From Pseudomonas protegens (GTDB taxonomy: Bacteria; Pseudomonadota; Gammaproteobacteria; Pseudomonadales; Pseudomonadaceae): a stretch of DNA of 64,000 nt. The notes beneath the pieces are model-generated. The model was not told where the DNA came from, did no database searches, and was given only the letters and a program-made list of their open reading frames with translations. Below are positions 1 to 6,504 of this stretch, one piece after another (position 1 is the first letter of the stretch; every line of letters starts with the position of its first letter). A program made the translations under genes and the position numbers. The DNA lies in contig NZ_CP031396.1 of assembly GCF_003363755.1 (NCBI RefSeq), positions 992,001 through 1,056,000 of the forward strand. The letters run 5' to 3'.

Positions 1-467
1 AAGCCGTCATAGGCATTGGCCAGGACCCGAGCCGCCGCCGGATTGGGCGCGGCGACGATGCGATGACGAAAGCCCAGGGCCTGCAACTCCCGGCGCAGGC
101 GCGCCTCCAACTGCGGCCAGGGGCCGAACAGGCCCAGGCTGGACTCGATCTCCAGCACCAGGGTACGGGGGTAGGCCACGCTGACCTGGGAGCTGAAGCC
201 ATAGGCCCAGGCGGCGAGAAACTGCTGCCAGTGCTCGATCTGCTGCGGATCGTATTCGGCGCTGGCAAAAGCCTTGGTCAGGGCCTGGGCGGCGGTCAGC
301 GATTGCCCGGGGCGCAGGCCCAGCTCGCGGGCGGCGCCATTCACCGCCTGGATCACCCGGCGCTGCGGGGTGCCACTGAGCAGCGCCAGGGGCGCCTCGG
401 GTTCGGCGCGCTGACGCAGCACGGCGTCCAGCGCCAATTGCGGGAACAGAATGCACACCCAGCGCAT
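1..467 (-). CDS. imuB: ImuB, Y-family polymerase-like mutasome subunit (partial, C-terminus off window)
   Basis: ImuB is an inactive Y-family polymerase relative that bridges ImuA and the error-prone polymerase DnaE2 on the beta clamp in SOS translesion synthesis. Only the first ~155 residues are inside the window. The protein opens MRWVCILFPQLALDAVL, the usual Y-family start for this family, and continues with a little-finger-preceding palm segment (AYGFSSQVSV, LVLEIESSLGLFG). The ATG lies 7 bp after the imuA stop, so it is co-transcribed with lexA2 and imuA. dnaE2 is expected beyond the left edge, as in other Pseudomonas cassettes; that is inference. Identification is from sequence pattern and gene order. 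Confidence 0.9.
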   Translation of the reverse strand, partial: MRWVCILFPQLALDAVLRQRAEPEAPLALLSGTPQRRVIQAVNGAARELGLRPGQSLTAAQALTKAFASAEYDPQQIEHWQQFLAAWAYGFSSQVSVAYPRTLVLEIESSLGLFGPWPQLEARLRRELQALGFRHRIVAAPNPAAARVLANAYDG

Positions 468-474
468 GCCAACC

Positions 475-1092
475 TCAGTGCCCGGCGGGCCAGGCAATCG
501 GGGCCGGATGGGCCAGCCCGCCCCGGCACTTGAGTACCCGCAACTGCACGGGGCGACCCTGCACGCTGATCCTCAGGGCCGCCGGCGACGGGTTGTGCGC
601 GGCGTCCAGGGGCCGGTAGGCGAAAGCCAGGGTCTGGCCGCTTTCCGCCGCCACCTGCAAGCGCCGCAGGGCGCGGTCGTCGACTTGTTGCGGCCAGCAC
701 AGCACCGCGCCGCAACTGCCAGAACGCAGGCATTGCTCAGCGGCCCACAAGGCATCGCGCTCCCCGGCCTGGATGATCGACAGCTGGCGCACATCCACCC
801 CGGCGTTCTGCCAGGCCTGGGGATAGGGCACGAAGGGTGGCGCCACCAGCACCACCCGCTCCCCCGCCGCGGTCAGCCGCGCCAGGCTCGGCCACAGCAA
901 CTGCAGCTCGCCCAGGCCCTGGGCGGCGATGAGGATTTCCGTCAGCGCCGCCTCCGGCCAGCCGCCGGTGGGCAGCACCGCATCCAAAGCAGCATGCCCC
1001 GTCGGCTGCAGGCTGACCGGCGCGGCCGCCGGGCGGCCTTTCCATACCCGTCCGCCATTGAACAGGGTATCCAGTGCGACCACGGCACCCAT
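475..1092 (-). CDS. imuA: ImuA, SOS translesion synthesis accessory protein
   Basis: 205-residue RecA/SulA-like protein that partners ImuB and DnaE2 in the damage-inducible mutasome. Visible landmarks are the N-terminal segment MGAVVALDTLFNGGRVWKG, the P-loop-like region GGWPEAALTEIL, and a C-terminal segment ending in PAPIAWPAGH, all typical of Pseudomonas ImuA. Its ATG overlaps the lexA2 stop by one base (TGATG), indicating translational coupling, and imuB begins 7 bp after its stop. Expression should follow the LexA2 operator ahead of lexA2. SulA-like annotation is a common alternative for this family, but the operon context makes ImuA much more likely. Confidence 0.92.
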   Translation of the reverse strand: MGAVVALDTLFNGGRVWKGRPAAAPVSLQPTGHAALDAVLPTGGWPEAALTEILIAAQGLGELQLLWPSLARLTAAGERVVLVAPPFVPYPQAWQNAGVDVRQLSIIQAGERDALWAAEQCLRSGSCGAVLCWPQQVDDRALRRLQVAAESGQTLAFAYRPLDAAHNPSPAALRISVQGRPVQLRVLKCRGGLAHPAPIAWPAGH

Positions 1093-1709
1093 CAGCCTGG
1101 CCTCACCAGACCGCAGAACACACCTTCGATAAACAGTTCGTGGTCGTCGGTAACCTCGATCGGCTGATAGGCCGGGTTGCGCGGCAACAGGCGAATGCCC
1201 TGCCCCTTGCGCTCGAAACGCTTGATGGTGACCTCGCCGTCCAGGCGGGCGATCACCGTCTGGCCGTTACGCACCTCACTGCTGCGGCGCACCGCCACCA
1301 GATCGCCGTCGAGGATGCCGTCATCAATCATCGAATCGCCCTGGACCCGCAGCAAATAATCCGGAGTGCGGGAGAACATCCCCGGGTCCAGCCACAACTG
1401 GCCGTGTATGTCGGCATCGACGCCAATCGGCGCACCGGCGGCCACCCGCCCCAGCACCGGGATCTCCAGCAGCTCCGGGCGCCGCGGCTGATTGAGCAGG
1501 CGAATGCCCCGGGCCTGATGGGGGTTGACCTCGATAAACCCGGCCTCGGTCAGCGCCAGCACATGCTTGCGCGCCACGCTGCGCGAGGCAAAACCGAACG
1601 CCTCGCTGATTTCAGCGAGGCTTGGGGGCTGGCCATAATCGGCGATGCGTTCGCGGATAAAGGTCAGGATGGCACTGCGGCGGGGGGATAAAGTCTTCAT
1701 GGAGTACAT
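1092..1709 (-). CDS. lexA2: LexA2 repressor of the imu operon
   Basis: 205-residue LexA paralogue, a self-cleaving SOS repressor. The N-terminal winged helix includes LTFIRERIADYGQPPSLAEI; the C-terminal S24 peptidase part has the cleavage site AAG-AP (A91-G92), nucleophile S126 in QGDSMIDDG and general-base K163 in EVTIKRF. The start at 1709 (MYSMKTL) is chosen because AGGAG sits 5 bases upstream; the next ATG at 1700 has no good Shine-Dalgarno. Its linkage to imuA/imuB identifies it as LexA2, not the primary LexA. A GTAC-N4-GTAC operator overlaps the start codon, so it is expected to repress itself and the whole cassette. Confidence 0.93.
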   Translation of the reverse strand: MYSMKTLSPRRSAILTFIRERIADYGQPPSLAEISEAFGFASRSVARKHVLALTEAGFIEVNPHQARGIRLLNQPRRPELLEIPVLGRVAAGAPIGVDADIHGQLWLDPGMFSRTPDYLLRVQGDSMIDDGILDGDLVAVRRSSEVRNGQTVIARLDGEVTIKRFERKGQGIRLLPRNPAYQPIEVTDDHELFIEGVFCGLVRPG

Positions 1710-1715
1710 TTGTAC
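1704..1715. promoter_or_regulatory. LexA2-type operator (GTAC-N4-GTAC)
   Basis: The dyad GTACATTTGTAC sits within the longer inverted repeat GAGTACATTTGTACTC (1702-1717). It closely matches the published P. putida LexA2 motif GTAC-N4-GTGC and not the E. coli-type CTGT-N8-ACAG box. It covers the lexA2 start codon at 1707-1709 and abuts the Shine-Dalgarno. Confidence 0.8.
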
Positions 1716-1837
1716 TCCTCTCGGATTTATCTGACAAGAACCGCCAATCAGTCCTGCCAGAAAACCATCGTCGATGCCGATGAACGCCCGCAACCGCCTG
1801 TCGTCAGGCGCCCGTCAAGGCTGAATCTGCCCACCAC

Positions 1838-1854
1838 TTGGCATAATATGCCAA
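1838..1854. promoter_or_regulatory. parD: Candidate ParD operator/promoter palindrome
   Basis: TTGGCATAATATGCCAA is a perfect inverted repeat with a one-base centre, ending 35 bp before the parD ATG. Its centre (CATAAT) could serve as a -10 element. Antitoxins of this family usually bind palindromes over their own promoter, so autoregulation is the likely role; this is inference from position and symmetry. Confidence 0.55.
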
Positions 1855-1889
1855 CGCCTTTCCTCACACGCCCAGCCCAGGAGCACGGC

Positions 1890-2180
1890 ATGCCAACGCG
1901 AAACGTTGTCCTCACCGCCCATCAAGAGCAGCTCATCAACAACCTGGTCAAATCCGGTCGTTACCAGAACGCCAGCGAGGTCATGCGCGAAGGTTTGCGT
2001 CTGCTGGAACAACGGGTTGCCGAGGAAGCCGCGAAAATCGAGGCATTGCGCCAAGCCGCTGCGATCGGTATCGCGGACCTGCAACAAGGACGCTTCAGCC
2101 AGGTGCGGGAAGAAAACCTGCAGCACTACCTGGATGAGCTGGGACTGGAAGCGATCGCCACGGATCAAGAGCAACACTGA
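1890..2180 (+). CDS. parD: ParD-family ribbon-helix-helix antitoxin
   Basis: 96-residue antitoxin. MPTRNVVLTAHQEQLINNLV is the N-terminal beta strand and first helix of a ribbon-helix-helix DNA-binding domain; SGRYQNASEVMREGLRLLEQ is the conserved second helix region typical of ParD/CC2985 proteins; the acidic tail would normally wrap around ParE. The ATG at 1890 follows CCAGGAGC and matches the family start; a longer upstream open frame lacks similarity. A broken parE relic begins 1 bp after the stop, so this antitoxin appears to be an orphan. It may still act as a repressor through the palindrome upstream. Confidence 0.85.
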   Translation: MPTRNVVLTAHQEQLINNLVKSGRYQNASEVMREGLRLLEQRVAEEAAKIEALRQAAAIGIADLQQGRFSQVREENLQHYLDELGLEAIATDQEQH

Positions 2181-2181
2181 G

Positions 2182-2273
2182 ATGGTCCAGTAGCGGATCT
2201 CCAATGCAGCCCGAACCGACATCGTCGATGCACTGCGGTTTTCCCAAAGACACTTTGGCGAAGCGGCCCGCGT
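2182..2273 (+). pseudogene. parE: Relic of parE toxin gene
   Basis: Read from ATG 2182 the frame gives MVQ-stop-RISNAARTDIVDALRFSQ, then RHFGEAAR. This is the N-terminal third of a ParE/RelE-superfamily toxin (family pattern YRIS..AR.DI...L.WS...FGE.AR). The fourth codon is TAG where Tyr is expected, and similarity ends at about 2273, just before a REPIN. So it carries both a nonsense mutation and a 3' deletion. It is one base from the parD stop, the standard parDE arrangement. Similarity was judged by eye. Confidence 0.75.
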
Positions 2274-2296
2274 GACTGGCACCCGCCTCAAGAACG

Positions 2297-2366
2297 CCTT
2301 CGCTGGCAAGCCAGCTCCTACACGGAAATGCCCTGCCCCCGGTAGGAGCCGGCTTGCCAGCGAAGC
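2297..2366. repeat. REPIN (two inverted REP sequences)
   Basis: Two inverted REP units: CTTCGCTGGCAAGCCAGCTC followed by CTACA (2298-2322, minus orientation) and GTAGGAGCCGGCTTGCCAGC followed by GAAG (2342-2365, plus), separated by about 20 bp. This is the doublet form of the common fluorescent-Pseudomonas REP family. It sits exactly where the parE relic stops. Confidence 0.85.
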
Positions 2367-2391
2367 GGCCCGAAAGACCGCCGCCATTGGC

Positions 2392-3381
2392 TCAGCCGCG
2401 CTGCAGGATCCGATCCATGACCCAATCGGTCTTCAGGGCTTCGCTGGCCAGGGCCGGGTGCCGGGACTCGCCGCGGATATGGGCGTTCATGCCCTGCACG
2501 TGATGCCACTGGATGTGCTCGGGGTGCTCGATGACCAGGCTCAGGGTCTCTTCGGCTTCAAGTTGCAGCGGATGCTCGTCGAACACGGAAAAGCTGATGC
2601 GCCCCTGGCTGCCGATGATCTCCACCCGGTCCACCCGGCGGTCGGCGACGAAGTTCCAGGCGCCGCTGCCCAGGGCCCCGCAGGCGAAGCGCCAGCTGGC
2701 GCTGACCGCGTCCTCGGCGGCATACAGCCCGGCCTGGCGAGTGCTGATGCCGGCCACCTCGACGATGTCCCCCAGCAGGTACTGGAACAGGTCCAGGCCA
2801 TGACTGGCCAGGTCGGCGAAGTAACCGCCACCGGCAATCCGTGGGTCGGTCCGCCAGTTGGCCGCGCCGCTGCGGTCAGCCTCGGAGGCGGCCTTGCTCA
2901 GGCTCCAGTGCAGGTGCCGGACCTCACCGATGCGGCCATCCGCCAGCCATTGCCGCACCTGGGCAAAGCGCGGCAGGGAACGCCGGTAATAGGCCACGAA
3001 CAGGTGCAACCCGGCCTGCTGGAACGCCTGCTGCATGGCCCGGCTCTGCCCGGCATGCAGGGCCATGGGTTTTTCCACGCAGCAATGCTTGCCGGCGGCG
3101 GCCACTTGCAGGCTGTAGGCGTAGTGGCTGTCGGGGGGCGTGGCGATGTACACCGCGTCCACCTCGGGGTCGTCGATCAGGGCCTGGGCATCGGTGTAGT
3201 AACGAGCAATGCCGTGGCGCCGTGCATAGTCGCGCACCGCCTCGGCGCGGCGGCCCATCACCGCCACCAGCGCTGAACCCGGGACCTTGTAGAAGGCCGG
3301 GCCGCTCTTGCGCTCGGTGACGCTGCCGCAACCGATCATGCCCCAGCGCACGGTGCCCAGCGACCCGGTCTCGGTATTCAT
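2392..3381 (-). CDS. Gfo/Idh/MocA-family NAD(P)-dependent oxidoreductase
   Basis: 329-residue oxidoreductase. The N-terminal Rossmann fold shows WGMIGCGSVTERKSGPA, followed by the family hallmark EKPMALH (the Lys-Pro dinucleotide motif) near residue 105 and a C-terminal alpha/beta domain with GGYFADLASHGLDLFQYLLG, which carries the usual catalytic-region His. The start at 3381 (MNTETGSLG) overlaps the upstream DyP stop by ATGA, showing translational coupling. The substrate is probably a sugar or inositol-like compound, but it cannot be read from sequence. Pairing with a DyP peroxidase is recurrent in some pseudomonads; no functional link is shown. Confidence 0.88.
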   Translation of the reverse strand: MNTETGSLGTVRWGMIGCGSVTERKSGPAFYKVPGSALVAVMGRRAEAVRDYARRHGIARYYTDAQALIDDPEVDAVYIATPPDSHYAYSLQVAAAGKHCCVEKPMALHAGQSRAMQQAFQQAGLHLFVAYYRRSLPRFAQVRQWLADGRIGEVRHLHWSLSKAASEADRSGAANWRTDPRIAGGGYFADLASHGLDLFQYLLGDIVEVAGISTRQAGLYAAEDAVSASWRFACGALGSGAWNFVADRRVDRVEIIGSQGRISFSVFDEHPLQLEAEETLSLVIEHPEHIQWHHVQGMNAHIRGESRHPALASEALKTDWVMDRILQRG

Positions 3382-4265
3382 TTCGCCGCTTGCAACGCGC
3401 GCAGGTCGAGCTGGCCGTTGTGCAGCGGCGGGCACCAGTAGTAGCCACCGGTGATCGGCCGGCTCATGCGGTACAGGCCGTCGACGATGCCGTCCTCCAG
3501 GCCGCTCATGCGCCGCAGCTGGACTTCGAAGGCGTTCAGGCTGTGACCGAAGGCGAGGAACATCAGGCCGCCCTTGTCACCTTCGATCCAGGGCATCGAA
3601 CGACGCACCATGAAGGCCTCAGGGGTGAAGCTTTCCTGGGCGGTGCGCTTGACGTGGGCCGATTCCGGGGCATCGTCCAGCTCTTCGTTATCGCTCAGGC
3701 GCCGGCCGATGATGTGGTCGCGCTCTTGCTGGTGCATCGCGGCAAAGCCCTTGAAGTCGTGCTGCCACTGCTGGATCGCGGCAAAGCTGCCACCGCGCAG
3801 GCCGTCTTCACCCTCGGCCAGCGCCGCAGCCACGGCGGCCTCTTCATGAGGATTCTCGGTGCCATCTTCATAACCGGTCAGGTCGTGACCGCTCTTGTGG
3901 CGGAAGGCTTCCTGCATGCCGACCAGACGAAAGGCCGGGGCCAGCGCGGCCTCCAGTTCGTTGCTGCGGTGCAGCAGTTCGCCGCGCTCCTCACCGTGCA
4001 GCCAGACCCACAGCGCGTGCTGGGTCGAAGGGTTGTCGACACCGACGCCGGTCAGCGCCGGGAACGCCTTGAGCCCTTGCACCCGGGCGCCCAGGGCCTT
4101 GACCAGCGATGCGCCAAAGCCTGCCACCGCCGTTGCGCCGTCCACCCGCGCCAGCAACTGGTCGAGGGCCTGGGGCAACGCCTCAAGGGACTCAAGGGCA
4201 AAGAACAAATGACGGGCCTGGGACGGAACGGGTGCAGCGAGGATGCCGGGCTGGTAGTAACTCAT
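3378..4265 (-). CDS. DyP-type (dye-decolorising) heme peroxidase
   Basis: 295-residue heme peroxidase that oxidises dyes, phenolics or Mn using H2O2. Hallmarks are the GXXDG motif in HDLTGYEDGTENP (distal Asp), the proximal heme His in ESAHVKRTAQESF, and the distal Arg region FMVRRSMPW. There is no signal peptide, so it is cytoplasmic or encapsulin/Tat-independent. Length and motifs fit class B DyP. It is the first gene of a two-gene unit with the Gfo/Idh oxidoreductase (4 bp overlap). The Shine-Dalgarno AGGAG precedes the ATG at 4265. A second DyP gene, apparently damaged, lies at 29.8-30.7 kb. Confidence 0.92.
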   Translation of the reverse strand: MSYYQPGILAAPVPSQARHLFFALESLEALPQALDQLLARVDGATAVAGFGASLVKALGARVQGLKAFPALTGVGVDNPSTQHALWVWLHGEERGELLHRSNELEAALAPAFRLVGMQEAFRHKSGHDLTGYEDGTENPHEEAAVAAALAEGEDGLRGGSFAAIQQWQHDFKGFAAMHQQERDHIIGRRLSDNEELDDAPESAHVKRTAQESFTPEAFMVRRSMPWIEGDKGGLMFLAFGHSLNAFEVQLRRMSGLEDGIVDGLYRMSRPITGGYYWCPPLHNGQLDLRALQAAK

Positions 4266-4427
4266 GGGAACTCCTGAATAAAGGCGGGGAGTTTACCGCT
4301 GTGCGGCGCAGGCGTCAGTGCCGTTGCGCAACGGATTGGCAACCGGCGGCAACAGCACAGCTCCGGCCTGCGCCAAGGGACTGCCCGGCCCACCCGGCAG
4401 CCGCTGGCGGGCGAAGCCGGGGCGCCC

Positions 4428-5243
4428 CTAGTGGATCCGATAGTGAAAGGTGTTGCGCACCGCCGGCACCGTCACCGCCTGACCGTCGATCAGCCGAGGC
4501 TGGTAGCGGAAGGTCGCCACCGCCGCCAGGGATGGGCGCATGAACAGCGGGTGGCAGCCGTCGATGACCTTGGGGTTCTCCACCCGGCCCTGGGGATTGA
4601 CGCTGTATTCCACGGTGCAGTCGCCTTCCAGGTTCTTGTCCAGGGCTCGCTGCGGGTAGTCCGGAGCCTCCTTGCTCAGGGGCTGGTACTGGCGGCTGTC
4701 GGCGGCGGCCTGGGCCGCCTGCTGGCGCGCGCGCTCGGCGGCCAGCCGCGACTGTTCGGCGCGCTGGGCCTGGGCTTGTTCCTGGGCCAGGCGTTGCTCG
4801 GCGTCGCGCTGGCGCTGTTCGGCGTCCAGGCGCTCGCGCTGCTGGCGTTGCTGCTCCTGCACCTGCTCACGTTTCTTGTCGTCCACACGCTTGCGCGCCA
4901 GGGCCGCCTGTTCCAGCTTCTGCGCCTGCACCTGGGGGTCTACCTGGGGTCGACTCGGCGGCGGCGGAGCCGCTGGCGCGGGCGGTGGTGGCGGTGCCAC
5001 CTCGGCCACCGCCGGCAGGGGTTCGGCGGGGGCGGCGGGAGGCGCCAGCATCACCAGTTGGGTGGTCAGCACCGCCGGCGCCTCGACCTGGGGTTTGTCC
5101 ACCGACCAGCCCAGCACCAGCGCCGCCAGCACCCCGGCGTGCAGGGCCAGGGCCAGGGTCGCCGCCAGGCTGTTGCGCCAGAAGCCGGAGGCTTCGGGCC
5201 CCATGGGAAGCACCGTGGGGCTGTGGATGATCATCGCCGTCAT
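4428..5243 (-). CDS. tonB: TonB-family energy transducer
   Basis: 271-residue TonB protein. It has an N-terminal membrane anchor around residues 24-47 (LAATLALALHAGVLAALVLG), a proline-rich periplasmic spacer (PPPPPAPAAPPPPSRP), then an unusually long Gln/Arg/Glu-rich helical stretch (about residues 105-190) like TolA, and a C-terminal TonB domain (YPQRALDKNLEGDCTVEYSV, ending FHYRIH). It couples the proton-motive force harvested by ExbBD to an outer-membrane receptor. Its ATG overlaps the exbD stop (ATGA). It is last in the receptor-phytase-exbB-exbD-tonB series, which suggests a dedicated TonB for that receptor. Confidence 0.92.
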   Translation of the reverse strand: MTAMIIHSPTVLPMGPEASGFWRNSLAATLALALHAGVLAALVLGWSVDKPQVEAPAVLTTQLVMLAPPAAPAEPLPAVAEVAPPPPPAPAAPPPPSRPQVDPQVQAQKLEQAALARKRVDDKKREQVQEQQRQQRERLDAEQRQRDAEQRLAQEQAQAQRAEQSRLAAERARQQAAQAAADSRQYQPLSKEAPDYPQRALDKNLEGDCTVEYSVNPQGRVENPKVIDGCHPLFMRPSLAAVATFRYQPRLIDGQAVTVPAVRNTFHYRIH

Positions 5244-5686
5244 TGCGGGGCCTCGGTCACCAGCCCCAGGTTGTGCACCCCGCCCTGCTGCAACGCGGCC
5301 ATGGCCGCCACCACGCTGGCGTAGGCGGCATCCTGGTCGGCACGGATGTACACCTGGGTGTCGCCGCGCTGGGCAATCACCTGGGCCACCTTGGCGCGCA
5401 TCTGCTCCAGGTCCACGGCGCTGTCGGTCTGGTGCCGGGTGTCGAGTTCGCTGCCCAGGTTCCAGTAGTAGCCGCCCTCGGCCTTCACCGACAGGGTGAG
5501 GATCTGCTGGCGGCTGTCGGTGGCCAGGGCCTGGCTGGCGACCTTGGGCAATTCGATCTTCACCCCCTGGGTGAGCATCGGCGCGGTGACCATGAAGATC
5601 ACCAGCAGCACCAGCATCACGTCGATGTAGGGCACCACGTTCATTTCCGCCTTGGGTCCGTGCTTGCGTTGCGGCCTGACTAACAT
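5240..5686 (-). CDS. exbD: ExbD/TolR-type proton channel subunit
   Basis: 148-residue inner-membrane protein. A short cytoplasmic N-terminus (RKHGPKAEMNVVPYID) leads into one membrane helix, VMLVLLVIFMVTAPML, which contains the family's conserved Asp (D in NVVPYIDVM) needed for proton flow. The rest is a periplasmic TolR/ExbD domain (VYIRADQDAAYASVVAAMAA). The start at 5686 (MLVRPQRK) is preceded by AGGAGCAAG, while upstream in-frame starts are unrelated. It lies between exbB and tonB and overlaps the latter by 4 bp. Confidence 0.92.
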   Translation of the reverse strand: MLVRPQRKHGPKAEMNVVPYIDVMLVLLVIFMVTAPMLTQGVKIELPKVASQALATDSRQQILTLSVKAEGGYYWNLGSELDTRHQTDSAVDLEQMRAKVAQVIAQRGDTQVYIRADQDAAYASVVAAMAALQQGGVHNLGLVTEAPQ

Positions 5687-5702
5687 CGGCTTGCTCCTTC
5701 TC

Positions 5703-6413
5703 TCAGGCGGCCACGGCCAGGTGGCTCGGGGTGCCCTGCAAGGTGCGGTGCAGGCGCACCTGCAGTTCGTTGCCAAAGGCGTAGTAGCGGGTCAGCAGGG
5801 TCTGGCTGCGGGCCGAGAAGCGGTTGTAGGCGATCACCGCGGGAATCGCCGCGAACAGGCCGATGGCGGTGGCGATCAGCGCCTCGGCAATGCCCGGGGC
5901 CACGGTGGACAGGGTCGCCTGCTGCACCTGGGACAGGCCGAGGAAGGAGTTCATGATCCCCCACACGGTGCCGAACAGGCCGATATAGGGGCTGACCGAG
6001 CCCACGGTGGCAAGAAACTGCAGGCCCTTTTCCAGGCGGGTTTCCTGCTCGCTGATGGCCACGTACAAGGCCCGTTCCACGCCCTCCAGCACGCCTTCAG
6101 CGGCGCCGCCGGCCGCGCCGTGCAGGTGGCCGAATTCCTCATAGCCGGCGACAAAGATCGGCTCCACGCCGCCTTCGCCGTCGGCCTTGCGGGCCACTTC
6201 GCGGTACAGCGGCAAGAGTTCGGGGGCGGCGCGAAAGCGCTGGATGAACGCGTTGCAACGGCGCTCACGGCCGCGCAGCACGGCGCCGCGCTGGATGATC
6301 AGGTACCAGCTGAGCAGGGATGCCAGGAGCAGGGTCAGCATCACCGCCTTGACCAACAGGCTGGCATCGCTGATCAGCCCCCAGATGCTCATGTGTTCGA
6401 GTGTGGCTTGCAT
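5703..6413 (-). CDS. exbB: ExbB/TolQ-type proton channel subunit
   Basis: 236-residue inner-membrane protein with three predicted helices: near residues 17-40 (ASLLVKAVMLTLLLASLLSW), around 130-155 (GLQFLATVGSVSPYIGLFGT) and around 170-195 (IAEALIATAIGLFAAIPAVI). The last two carry the ExbB/TolQ signature GLFGTVWGIMNSF and the Thr/Gly-rich channel lining. It forms a pentameric channel with ExbD that powers TonB. It starts about 90 bp after the phytase stop, 17 bp before exbD. Similarity to TolQ is strong, but the neighbouring tonB and receptor favour the ExbB role. Confidence 0.92.
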   Translation of the reverse strand: MQATLEHMSIWGLISDASLLVKAVMLTLLLASLLSWYLIIQRGAVLRGRERRCNAFIQRFRAAPELLPLYREVARKADGEGGVEPIFVAGYEEFGHLHGAAGGAAEGVLEGVERALYVAISEQETRLEKGLQFLATVGSVSPYIGLFGTVWGIMNSFLGLSQVQQATLSTVAPGIAEALIATAIGLFAAIPAVIAYNRFSARSQTLLTRYYAFGNELQVRLHRTLQGTPSHLAVAA

Positions 6414-6504
6414 GGTGAAACTCCTTCGCGGGTGCCCGCCGGGGCCAGAGCCGTGCCGGTGGGGCTATTCGATGACATGCCGATGACCGGGTGATGACAG
6501 CCGC

